A stretch of DNA of 64,000 bases, taken from M3007 sp044226205. GTDB lineage: Bacteria; Bacteroidota; Bacteroidia; Chitinophagales; Saprospiraceae. Shown here piece after piece: positions 15,869-24,127 of this stretch. The stretch's first letter is position 1. Each line of letters starts with the position of its first letter. The position numbers and the translations under genes are program-made. Location of the stretch: assembly GCA_044226205.1 (NCBI GenBank), contig JBGAHL010000025.1, positions 1 to 64,000 of the forward strand, in the 5' to 3' direction. The notes below the pieces were generated by a model that saw nothing but the letters and a program-made list of their open reading frames with translations, did no database searches and was not told the DNA's origin.

Positions 15869-18800
15869 TCAGGCGGGAACGTTGTACACCTGCAACGCAT
15901 CACCGCTGCGGTACACGTGGTAAATGACTTCGTTGTCTTTCACCTCCCAGGCCCCGTCGGGGTTGTTGACGAGGATGAAAGCCTTGTCGCTCAACGAGAT
16001 GCCGTGATCGGCAAAATCCTTTTTCACAGCGCTGATGTTCTGGCTGTTGAAATTCGGCTGTTCGCTCAGCGGGAAGCTGAACAGGGGCGGTGTGGGCATC
16101 CAGTGTGCCAAACCCGGTTGCAGGGCGCCGTTCGGACCGTTCAGCGTTTCATAGCTGAGCGCAAAGAGGTTGCGCCACACGTCCACGGTGATTCGTCCGC
16201 CGACAATATTGCCGGCCTGGGTGCCTTTGCTGGCGTCGGGCGAACGGAACAGGAACGTGCCGTCCGGCGCGTAAACGTCCAGCAGGTAATCGGTTGTGGC
16301 CGAACCGTCGCGCAGGTACGACAATACGTACATGTACCCCTGCGATTCCACGGCCATGTCCAGATAGTTCAGGTTACTGTTGTTCGGGCCCTGCCGTAGC
16401 GGGAAATAAGTGAAGCAGTCGAACACCTCGACCGAGGCCGGGTCGCCGCTCGATACCTGGAGTATCCAGGCCAGACCCAGGAGGTGATCGGTCAGCAGCC
16501 AGCGATCGCCGGGTTTTTGTACTTCCACTACCGGCGCTACGGGACGCCTGTACACCGTCAGCAAGCCGGACTCATTGACGATTTGCCAGGCCTGTTGGCG
16601 CGGGTCGGTGACGATCCACGACTGGCCAGCCTGCACGACCTGGATCTGGGCGCTGAGGCTCGGATCATCCATGTGGTCCGGATCGTAAGCCAGGTTGATG
16701 TTCAAACTAGCCAGTGCCAGTACGAGCGGGTCGTTTTGAGGCTGAATTTTGCCCCCGTCGAGTTCGCTGATCAGGCTGCTGTCCGGAAGTATCCCTGTCA
16801 GGTTTTGCTGCGCATTGATCAAGCCATCCATGAACGGTTGCGGCACGGAACCCTTGTCCAGATCGGCCGCGACATCGGCGGTTTTTAATTTAAACAGCCA
16901 GGGGTTGGGCGTGAAGCTCGGTACAGCATTACCCAGTAAATCAAAGGCTTGTACCCGGTTGTTGACGCTTTCCAGCACCAGCACGCGCCCGTCGGGCGCA
17001 ACAACCAGGGCCTTCGGGCCTCTCATCAGACCTTCACGTATGCCCTCGCCGGATACGGGTACGGCTTCCGGCGCCTGATCGTCCGGCACGCCTGCTTCCG
17101 GCAGGTTGAGGATCATCAATTTGCTGTTGCTGAAAGAACAACCCAGTACGACATTGCTCGGGTGAACGACCAGTGCGTCGATGTTCTGAATGGGGAAACT
17201 CCCCCAGCTGGGCAAATTCGCTTGCCCAAAACCGAAGTCCCCCTGGCCGTCGTCGAGCGTGACCTTACGGAGGTGCATTTGTCCGTTGCGCGGATCGAGC
17301 ACGAAATTGGTCTGATCGATCACATTTTTGTCGTTGAGCGACGAGGCGTAGGCAATGCCCGGCTTTTGGGTGAAGCCGATGCTGGTGGTTTTTAGCCGCG
17401 AACTCGGGTCGGCCAGGACGGAAAGGTTTTGCACAGCGTACAGCTGATCGTCACTGACGGGTGCGTCGGGCGTGTTTGGGTGCAGGTGTTGTTTGGCGGC
17501 CCGCCAGGCGTAGCCCACCTGAAACGCGCTGTTGTTGATGGTGAGGGCCGTCAGTTCGCAAAGGCCGCCATTATCGCCGCAGTTGAGGGAGCCCAGGGTT
17601 GTCGCAGGCGCGCTGGTATTCGACCAGGAGAATGCATTGTTGGCGTACACGATTTTTTCCTTGTACACGTACTGGGTATCCATGGCAAGCGGCACCAGGT
17701 TTTCCTTGATGTGCTGATCGCCCAGGTTGAGGGTGCCGTTATTGCTGCCCTTGTCGGGCTTCGCAATCGTCCAGTTGTTGTTCCAGGAGCCGGCCAGCCA
17801 ACCGTTGGCGCTGTACAGGCCGATAAAAATCCTGAATTCGCCGCCGGCCGGGATGTCGGTGAATAAGATCGGGATCGGTGTGCCGGATGTTGTGGACGGG
17901 AGTTGGCCTTTTACGACAAAGTTGGTGCCGCTCTTGCATTGGAGCGTAGCGACAAAATTGGTGGCTACTGATGGCCATACAGCCGTTTCCGGGTGACCGG
18001 CTTCGCCGTGAGCGGGGTCGGGATGCAGGGTCAGTTTTACGTCGATGGCACGTTTTACGGAGGCGACCGTCAGTGAGTCGGAGGCCAGTACTTCGCCCGT
18101 GGTGATCAACATTTGTTCGATGTTCAGGCCCGCGGCGATCAACTGGAACAGCCAGCCGATGGGCCCGAATGCCTTGGAGAGTTGGCCTTCGCCGACTTGT
18201 TCCACCAGCCATTCGCCCAGTTTTTCCATACCTTTTTGGACGGCAAAACTGATGACGACGTTGCCGAATTTGAGCATTACCCTTTTCCAGTTGGTCAATG
18301 CCGCGTAAGTCGCCACACCGCCGCCGACCAGGCCGAAGAGAATACCTGCCGCCGCGGCGACCAGGTCTTTATCGTTGACTATTTTGTTGAAGGTCTGGGT
18401 GCTCGTGATGGCTTTCCCGGCAATGGAGAATACGATGGGGACGCCATACTGATAGGCGCCGGTAAACAGGGCGCCGCGGTCGCTCACGTTGCCTTCTCCC
18501 CAGCTCACCTTGTCCCAGTTACTCACGCCCAGGCTGCCGAAATACAATTTGACTTCCGCCGCTTCTCCGATGTTGAACGACTCTGTGGTCGGAATGACGG
18601 GGATCGGGATACCCATGATATTGTCGACTGCCGAGAAACTGCTCAACAGGGTTCTTGGCCCCATCGAGTTGCCGGATGCGTCGAACAATTCATAGGCGAC
18701 GTAGAGCGTGCGGTTGTAAATGTTGTAGCAATCGATCGAAAAGTTGTTGTCGTTGTCGATGCTGAGCGAGTCTTTCGGCATTTTAATGCCGTTGGTGTAC

Positions 18801-19789
18801 GTCTGGTAGGGGACAGTCCACTTGAATTTCGGGTTGTTTGCGCTCGCGGCCAGCGCCAGGGCAGTTTGTGCGGTATCGGTGCTCTGCAGGGCGCTGGTGC
18901 CGGGCGCCGGGGACCACATCTGGTTTTGGAGCTGCGCATCGGCGTTGGTTGATTTTTGAGCGCCGGAAGTAGCGGGAACGGTTGCGGAAAGCACATTGTC
19001 CACAACCGTGTAGGTTTGAAGCTGCTGGCCGGTTTTAAATTCTCCAAGGTCGTAACCAGCTTTGATCGGGTTGCCATCCTTGTCGACACAGTCGATGACC
19101 GGCGACCAGCTGGGGTTGCCATCGAGCTGTTTTTTCAAGGCCATCATGGCATTGTACTGATTCGGATTGACCCGGGCCGGCGGCAAAATATTGTTGTCGC
19201 GTACGTAGCTGGCGGTTGTAATCTGCGTCGTGGCCAGTTCAGGGTGGTGTGCCACAAGCCCGGCCGCTGTCGTGACGGTGTTCACCAGTTCCTGGGCGGC
19301 CATAAGCACCTCGATATGGCGGTCGCCGGCGAGAGGATCGGGTTCGAGACCGAGGGCACTCAGGTGGCCGGTGTGGTGAACGGGCATTTCGGCGGCTTCC
19401 AGTCGAGCCCCCTGGGTCAGATGCCGCCCATGCCGACGCAGGTGCCGCTCTTTCCACATATCCGACTGGTAAAACGCCCAAAGCCGGTCGGGCGGAATAA
19501 TCTGGCTCATCAGCACCACCTCGTGCAAGTGGGAGCCGGGTTTGGCTGGCCGCACGATCTGAAGCCAGCGGGGCGCATCCCCGTCCAGATGGTGCGCTTC
19601 GATGTCGACAAAGTGGCTGTACTGATTGAAATGTTCTTCGCTGACCCGCGACAACACCGCGTGGTTGGCACGTGCATCCGCACGGGTTTCATCGTTGTGC
19701 GGGTTCAGGGGGAAAGTCGCGCCGTGAAGGTAAACCTCGAGATCGGCAGCATCCTCGAGGTGACAGAGGGATACATGAAAACGTGACAT
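15869..19789 (-). CDS. Large protein of unknown function, paralogue 1, with NHL-like C-terminal half
   Basis: A 1306-aa protein when started at MSRFHVSLCHLEDA (19789), which lines up with MARFHFALSHLPDA of its paralogue. The frame continues 31 codons upstream to 19882, but that extension has no counterpart. The architecture matches large-2: PPDRLWAFYQS near the N-terminus, YNIYNRTLYVAYELFD, a hydrophobic central block with WQ/YQYGVPIVFSIAGKA and a glycine-rich segment (about 500-530) that is more hydrophobic here, HPDPAHGEAG, and NHL-like repeats with GPKALVVAPDGRVLVLE. The last 38 residues are identical to large-2 at 29 positions. There is no signal peptide. It is the first gene of the minus-strand array, so the promoter should lie within 19790-20100. 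Function not recognised. Its repeated association with BPI-like genes suggests a joint job, perhaps at membranes. Confidence 0.8.
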   Translation of the reverse strand: MSRFHVSLCHLEDAADLEVYLHGATFPLNPHNDETRADARANHAVLSRVSEEHFNQYSHFVDIEAHHLDGDAPRWLQIVRPAKPGSHLHEVVLMSQIIPPDRLWAFYQSDMWKERHLRRHGRHLTQGARLEAAEMPVHHTGHLSALGLEPDPLAGDRHIEVLMAAQELVNTVTTAAGLVAHHPELATTQITTASYVRDNNILPPARVNPNQYNAMMALKKQLDGNPSWSPVIDCVDKDGNPIKAGYDLGEFKTGQQLQTYTVVDNVLSATVPATSGAQKSTNADAQLQNQMWSPAPGTSALQSTDTAQTALALAASANNPKFKWTVPYQTYTNGIKMPKDSLSIDNDNNFSIDCYNIYNRTLYVAYELFDASGNSMGPRTLLSSFSAVDNIMGIPIPVIPTTESFNIGEAAEVKLYFGSLGVSNWDKVSWGEGNVSDRGALFTGAYQYGVPIVFSIAGKAITSTQTFNKIVNDKDLVAAAAGILFGLVGGGVATYAALTNWKRVMLKFGNVVISFAVQKGMEKLGEWLVEQVGEGQLSKAFGPIGWLFQLIAAGLNIEQMLITTGEVLASDSLTVASVKRAIDVKLTLHPDPAHGEAGHPETAVWPSVATNFVATLQCKSGTNFVVKGQLPSTTSGTPIPILFTDIPAGGEFRIFIGLYSANGWLAGSWNNNWTIAKPDKGSNNGTLNLGDQHIKENLVPLAMDTQYVYKEKIVYANNAFSWSNTSAPATTLGSLNCGDNGGLCELTALTINNSAFQVGYAWRAAKQHLHPNTPDAPVSDDQLYAVQNLSVLADPSSRLKTTSIGFTQKPGIAYASSLNDKNVIDQTNFVLDPRNGQMHLRKVTLDDGQGDFGFGQANLPSWGSFPIQNIDALVVHPSNVVLGCSFSNSKLMILNLPEAGVPDDQAPEAVPVSGEGIREGLMRGPKALVVAPDGRVLVLESVNNRVQAFDLLGNAVPSFTPNPWLFKLKTADVAADLDKGSVPQPFMDGLINAQQNLTGILPDSSLISELDGGKIQPQNDPLVLALASLNINLAYDPDHMDDPSLSAQIQVVQAGQSWIVTDPRQQAWQIVNESGLLTVYRRPVAPVVEVQKPGDRWLLTDHLLGLAWILQVSSGDPASVEVFDCFTYFPLRQGPNNSNLNYLDMAVESQGYMYVLSYLRDGSATTDYLLDVYAPDGTFLFRSPDASKGTQAGNIVGGRITVDVWRNLFALSYETLNGPNGALQPGLAHWMPTPPLFSFPLSEQPNFNSQNISAVKKDFADHGISLSDKAFILVNNPDGAWEVKDNEVIYHVYRSGDALQVYNVPA

Positions 19790-20120
19790 TCGGGAGATAG
19801 TTAAATTGGTAAACAGAAATAAACCTCCTCCCCGGACGCAGGACGATACTGCACGGGAAGCCCCTCGCGGGGTCAAAATCATACACGAAAAAAAAGGATT
19901 GAAAACCGGCTCAACACGCTGTGGCGCAATCAGCGTGGATGCATCGAGAGCCTGAAAGCTTACTCCGGATTAAGGAAATGCTTGAATAACGGGAGTGTTG
20001 CCGCGAAAAACGGCAGATTTAGCCGGGGATAGAGCAAATGTAAAATTATATTTGAATGCAATGCAATGGGGTGCAGATAAAATTTGCAAAAAAATCATGT
20101 AGCCGTATCCCGAAAGTGTC
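19790..20120. other. Divergent intergenic region, array versus methyltransferase
   Basis: There is no gene here. It separates the minus-strand array from the plus-strand methyltransferase and must hold both promoters. On the plus strand TATATTTG (20047-20054) fits the Bacteroidota -7 element TAnnTTTG, but no TTG is found at the right distance upstream. On the minus strand TGATTTTG (complement of 19874-19881) is a one-mismatch -7 candidate about 85 bp before large-1. Neither call is strong. Confidence 0.4.
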
Positions 20121-21005
20121 TTGTTATGCATGTCGGAAACGCTATTTTTTCTTCTCCTTCTGCGGAAAGCTTCCTCGTTGACCTTCATTCCCCAAAAAAT
20201 CCCTTTTTTCGCCCCCGTGAACTGGCTCAACCAAATTTTCAACGAAGATTGCATTGCCGGCATGGCTGCCCGCCTGCCCGACGCTTCCGTCGATCTGGTC
20301 GTGACCGACCCGCCATTCGGGATCGAATTTGGAGCCAAACGCGCCAACTACAACCGCCGGGGCGAACGAGTGCTCGAAGGCTATTCGGAGGTGAAAGGCG
20401 CCGATTACCTCGATTTTACCCGCAACTGGCTGAAACAGGTGCGCCGCGTCCTCAAACCCTCCGGAAGTCTCTACATTTTTTCCGGCTGGAACTACCTCAA
20501 GGATCTGCTGATCGCCCTCGACGAACTGGATTTTAACCTGGTCAATCACCTCGTCTGGAAATACCAGTTCGGGCTGGTCACCTCCCGCAAGTACGTCACT
20601 TCGCATTACCACGTTTTGTTTGCAGGTATCGATGAAAAACAGCGCCGTTTTTACCCCTACGCGCGTTACGACAAAGACGAACGCCTACCCGAAGGCGGCA
20701 GCGCCCATTACCGCGACAAGGAAGATGTGTGGAATATCCCCAGAGAATACTGGAACGGCGACGTCAAAACGCCGACCAAACTGCCTGCGGAAATTATTCG
20801 TAAAATACTGGCATACAGCAGCATACCCGGCGATGTGGTGCTCGATCCCTTTCTCGGATCAGGCCAGGTGGCCGTGGTCAGCAAACTGGAGGGCCGACAA
20901 TTTTGCGGCTTCGAACTGGTGCCCGACTATTACAATTTTGCCAAAAAAAGGCTGGACGAAGGCGTGTACCGCATCGCCGCGCCCGGCGAACAAGCGGCGG
21001 ATTGA
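20121..21005 (+). CDS. Beta-class site-specific DNA methyltransferase (adenine-N6 or cytosine-N4)
   Basis: The product transfers a methyl group from S-adenosylmethionine to a DNA base. The catalytic motif IV VTDPPFGIEF comes first and the SAM-binding motif I region DPFLGSGQVAVVSKLEG comes near the C-terminus, the order of the beta class. The part in between, with WKYQFGLVTSRKYVTSHYH, should hold target recognition. The longest frame has ATG at 20121, but similarity to the family begins at LNQIFNEDC (about residue 36), so a GTG start at 20217 (protein about 262 aa) is also plausible and would remove an odd leucine-rich N-terminus. No restriction endonuclease gene is next to it, so it looks like an orphan methyltransferase. 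It converges on the sensor gene with a 3-bp gap. Target sequence unknown. Confidence 0.85.
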   Translation: MLCMSETLFFLLLLRKASSLTFIPQKIPFFAPVNWLNQIFNEDCIAGMAARLPDASVDLVVTDPPFGIEFGAKRANYNRRGERVLEGYSEVKGADYLDFTRNWLKQVRRVLKPSGSLYIFSGWNYLKDLLIALDELDFNLVNHLVWKYQFGLVTSRKYVTSHYHVLFAGIDEKQRRFYPYARYDKDERLPEGGSAHYRDKEDVWNIPREYWNGDVKTPTKLPAEIIRKILAYSSIPGDVVLDPFLGSGQVAVVSKLEGRQFCGFELVPDYYNFAKKRLDEGVYRIAAPGEQAAD

Positions 21006-21008
21006 GCC

Positions 21009-23909
21009 TTAAATGCTCATCATAAAATCGGTCAGATTGGTGTCGTTGGGCAGGTTCAATTTTTTCCGCAGCCGATAACGACTGGCCTCCACCCCCCGTA
21101 CGGAAATATTGAGCAAAGGGGCTATCTCCTTGGTACTCAGATTCATGCGTAAAAAGGCGCAAAGCTTGTGGTCGCTTGTGGACAACTGTGGAAACTTCTC
21201 CCGAAGGTGTTTTAAAAAGTCGACGTGCACCTGGTCGAAACGAAACGCAAATTGCTCCCAGTCTTCATCCAGCTTAGCGTCGAAGTTCAACAGGTTGAGC
21301 AACTGTTGCACCTCCTTTTTGACCGCCGGATGGGTCGATTTTTCCAGAATATGGTTGAGCGCTTCCTGCACCGTGAGCAAAATCTCGCCTTTTTGAACAA
21401 GGTGCATGGTCAGCGAAGCCAGTTCCTGATTTTTGAACTTGATCTCGTCGGCCAGTTTTTCGTTCTGCATTTCGACCAGCGCGGCTTGCGAGCGTTCCAC
21501 TTCGCGCAGGTGCTGCGCCTCTTTTTGCTGATGCCTGACCGTCAACTGCGCCTTTTCACTTTCGAGTTTTCTCCGTTGCCGGTACATCAGCCAGCCGATC
21601 AGACCCACAAACAGCAACGCGTAAAACACCCTCGCGACGATGCTCGAATACCAGGGCGGCTTGATGACGAAGGAATAGGTCAAAACGGCGCTTTCCGGCC
21701 CGTTTTTTCGCCGGGCCTGCACCTGAAAAGTATAGGCGCCGGCAGCCAGGTTGGTGTAGGAACGGGTTGTCTCCGGCGACCATTCCGACCACTCGCGGTC
21801 GTAGCCGATCAACTGAACCCGATATTGCAGCAGATCGGGGTGGGCGTAGTCTGTTGCGGAGAAAGCAAAACGCAGGTTGTTCCAGTTGGCCGTCAGCACG
21901 GGGCCTTCGAGGGCAGGGGCCGGGCGGCCATCTTCATAAATAATGGTATCCCGCAGGCCGCTGTTGGCATTTACGTACCTGAACACCACCTCAATCAGCG
22001 TGTCGCTGCTCAGTCCCGCAACCGGATGGTAGTGGATAAATCCCTGTTCGGTACCGAAAAGAATGTTGTCCCGGTCGATGGGATACATGAATTCGAATCC
22101 GCCTACCAGTTTGCCGTTCAGTTCGGGGAAAACCTGTTTGCGGACCTCCTTTTTCACTCCCATGTCATTGATTCGCAGCATGCCGACCTCCTGTTCGGCT
22201 ACGAACCAGATATTGCCAAGAGCATCTTCCCGGAGGTATTGAAGCCGGCCCGGAATGCCCAGCGTATTGTTGAAATCGGAGTCGGGGGAGAAGCGTTCCG
22301 AGGACTTGTCAAAGCGATAAAGCCCCTTTTCCGTGGCAAAAACGGCTTTTCCGGAAACTGTGTACACGTAGTTGTTCAGGTCGCTGGGCAGGCCGTTGGC
22401 GGCGTTGTAAAAGCGTACGGAAATCTCGCTTTTGCGATCCGCCTGCCACTCCACCCGATAAAGCCCGCGGTAGGGGTGCGACACCCAAATGGCGCCGTCG
22501 TCGTCGCGCACCATGATGCGGCACGACTCCTGCAGGCCTTTCAGCGCCTGATCGAAGGCCCAGCCGGACGGGGTTTTGTGGTATAAAACCAGACCGTTGT
22601 AGGTGCCTCCCATCAAATAATCGTCGGTCAGCTGGACAAAAGTCCAGGCCCCGGTCAGGCCCGACAGGCGGTTCGCGCTTCTGCCATCGACAAAAAAAGC
22701 GCCCTCGTGGTGCCCCATGAGCAATTGACCGCCGCGTTCGTTGAGGCTCCACACCTGGCCGTCGGAGGCTTTTATTTTTTGAAAAAAAGGTTCGGTTTCC
22801 GTGTTGTAAAAATCTTTCCAGGGGGCTGTGTACACCCCGTTCGACACGCCCAGGTACAATTGCCCGCGGTACACGGCTGCCGCGTAGCCCGTCCCCTGAA
22901 GGTCGCCGTCGGGAATGACGCTGTTGAAGGGCGAAGTCAGGACCACGTAATCGATGCCGTTGTCGAGACCCAGCCATACGTTGCCGGCGCGGTCGGCGTA
23001 TGCGTGCAGGATGTTGTTGTTCTGCAAGCCGTTTTTGTTGGTCAAATGGCGAAACATTCGCCGCCGGGCATCGAGCACGATCAGCCCGTTGAGCGAGGTG
23101 CCGAGTGCCAGTTGACCGTTGGGCAGTACGGCTGCCGTGTAAATTCGTTTTTCGCGGAGCAGGGCATCGTGGGGAGTTGTCCAGCGCCCCGATTGACCGT
23201 TGTGCAGGTAGAACAAACCGTCTTTTAGCGAACTCAGCAGCAGGGTGTCGCCCTTCCAGGGCAATGCGGCCGTGATGGCGCTTCCAAGTTCGGGCAGCAG
23301 GGCCAGGGGCTCGAAACGGCCGTCGCGAAACCCCATTAATTGGGCAACATCGCACTGAAGGATCAACTGTTGGCCGTCGGAAAAAAGCGCCGTAAGCGCG
23401 CCGCAAGGCTCGTGCATCGATATTTTCTGGCCGTCGTATTGAAAGACCATCCTGTTGGTGCGGAAAAACACCTCGCCCTGCCAGAAAACGATGTCCCAGA
23501 CGTCCTCGAAGCTGCGCTGCGATTGCGGCAGCAAGCCCACCAGCGAATGGTACAGCAGGCGACCGTCGGGGCCATGGCTGAAATAGCCCATTTCGCTTTG
23601 TGCGCCGACGAAAATCCGTCCGTCGGAATGGATGGCGACGGATCGCACGATGGTGTGGTTGTCAACCGGCAGGCAGGACCAGTAAACGCCGTCGAAGCGT
23701 AGCAGCCCGTTGTTGTTGGCGAAGTACATAACCCCCTGCGCATCCTGCGCGGCATCCCAGTTTTGCGTACCGGCACGGTATGTTTTTTTGGGGAAATTGC
23801 GCACGGGCGGAATACCCAGATTCAGGCCCTGTGCAGGCACGCTCGCGGGGCCAAAAAGGCTGGTAATGCCGAAAATAAGGGCCAAATATGTGCGCAATCG
23901 GAGGGGCAT
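21009..23909 (-). CDS. One-component sensor regulator: periplasmic propeller, Y_Y_Y domain, LuxR-type HTH
   Basis: A 966-aa membrane regulator. A signal-anchor-like N-terminus (1-27) is followed by two-component-regulator propeller repeats (about 35-620; for example NVWLGLDNGIDYV, GNIWFVAEQEVGML), a Y_Y_Y-type domain (about 680-750, with YRVQLIGYDREWSEWS), one membrane helix (about 757-777, VFYALLFVGLIGWLMY), a coiled coil (about 780-860), and a C-terminal helix-turn-helix with STKEIAPLLNISVRGVEASRYRLRKKL. There is no histidine kinase or receiver, unlike the hybrid two-component sensors of Bacteroides, so the HTH is probably driven directly by ligand binding in the periplasm. It is divergent from the polysaccharide locus, the usual place for its regulator, and two TTTGACGTAGT repeats lie between them. 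The ligand is probably an oligosaccharide from the same glycan. Confidence 0.88.
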   Translation of the reverse strand: MPLRLRTYLALIFGITSLFGPASVPAQGLNLGIPPVRNFPKKTYRAGTQNWDAAQDAQGVMYFANNNGLLRFDGVYWSCLPVDNHTIVRSVAIHSDGRIFVGAQSEMGYFSHGPDGRLLYHSLVGLLPQSQRSFEDVWDIVFWQGEVFFRTNRMVFQYDGQKISMHEPCGALTALFSDGQQLILQCDVAQLMGFRDGRFEPLALLPELGSAITAALPWKGDTLLLSSLKDGLFYLHNGQSGRWTTPHDALLREKRIYTAAVLPNGQLALGTSLNGLIVLDARRRMFRHLTNKNGLQNNNILHAYADRAGNVWLGLDNGIDYVVLTSPFNSVIPDGDLQGTGYAAAVYRGQLYLGVSNGVYTAPWKDFYNTETEPFFQKIKASDGQVWSLNERGGQLLMGHHEGAFFVDGRSANRLSGLTGAWTFVQLTDDYLMGGTYNGLVLYHKTPSGWAFDQALKGLQESCRIMVRDDDGAIWVSHPYRGLYRVEWQADRKSEISVRFYNAANGLPSDLNNYVYTVSGKAVFATEKGLYRFDKSSERFSPDSDFNNTLGIPGRLQYLREDALGNIWFVAEQEVGMLRINDMGVKKEVRKQVFPELNGKLVGGFEFMYPIDRDNILFGTEQGFIHYHPVAGLSSDTLIEVVFRYVNANSGLRDTIIYEDGRPAPALEGPVLTANWNNLRFAFSATDYAHPDLLQYRVQLIGYDREWSEWSPETTRSYTNLAAGAYTFQVQARRKNGPESAVLTYSFVIKPPWYSSIVARVFYALLFVGLIGWLMYRQRRKLESEKAQLTVRHQQKEAQHLREVERSQAALVEMQNEKLADEIKFKNQELASLTMHLVQKGEILLTVQEALNHILEKSTHPAVKKEVQQLLNLLNFDAKLDEDWEQFAFRFDQVHVDFLKHLREKFPQLSTSDHKLCAFLRMNLSTKEIAPLLNISVRGVEASRYRLRKKLNLPNDTNLTDFMMSI

Positions 23910-23977
23910 GAGGGACGCAACCGGTTCTTGTGATTGCGGGGCTAAAGGTAGGGTATTCGCGCGGGCTTTTTATGAAG

Positions 23978-24021
23978 TTTGACGTAGTGTTGCTGTAATA
24001 CCTTTTCTGCTTTGACGTAGT
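23978..24021. promoter_or_regulatory. Direct repeat TTTGACGTAGT x2, candidate operator
   Basis: An 11-bp perfect direct repeat at 23978-23988 and 24011-24021. The copies are 33 bp apart start to start, about three helical turns, so both face the same side of the DNA. The pair lies between the divergent sensor-regulator gene and the first gene of the polysaccharide locus. A binding site for the LuxR-type HTH of the regulator is a reasonable inference. Confidence 0.45.
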
Positions 24022-24127
24022 CGAGACGTAGAACAAAATTCCTTTTTCGAAGCCACTTGCTGCCACCTTTGTGGAGGTTCGATGGCCGATTTACAAATTA
24101 AATTTTACCATTCAAATCAACTGACAC

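Noticed and set aside
8266..19789. Botulinum-like metalloprotease in the large proteins
   Set aside because: The size and TULIP neighbours suggested it, but no HExxH motif is present in either protein.
19790..19882. 31-codon N-terminal extension of large-1
   Set aside because: Not present in the paralogue, whose start aligns with 19789.
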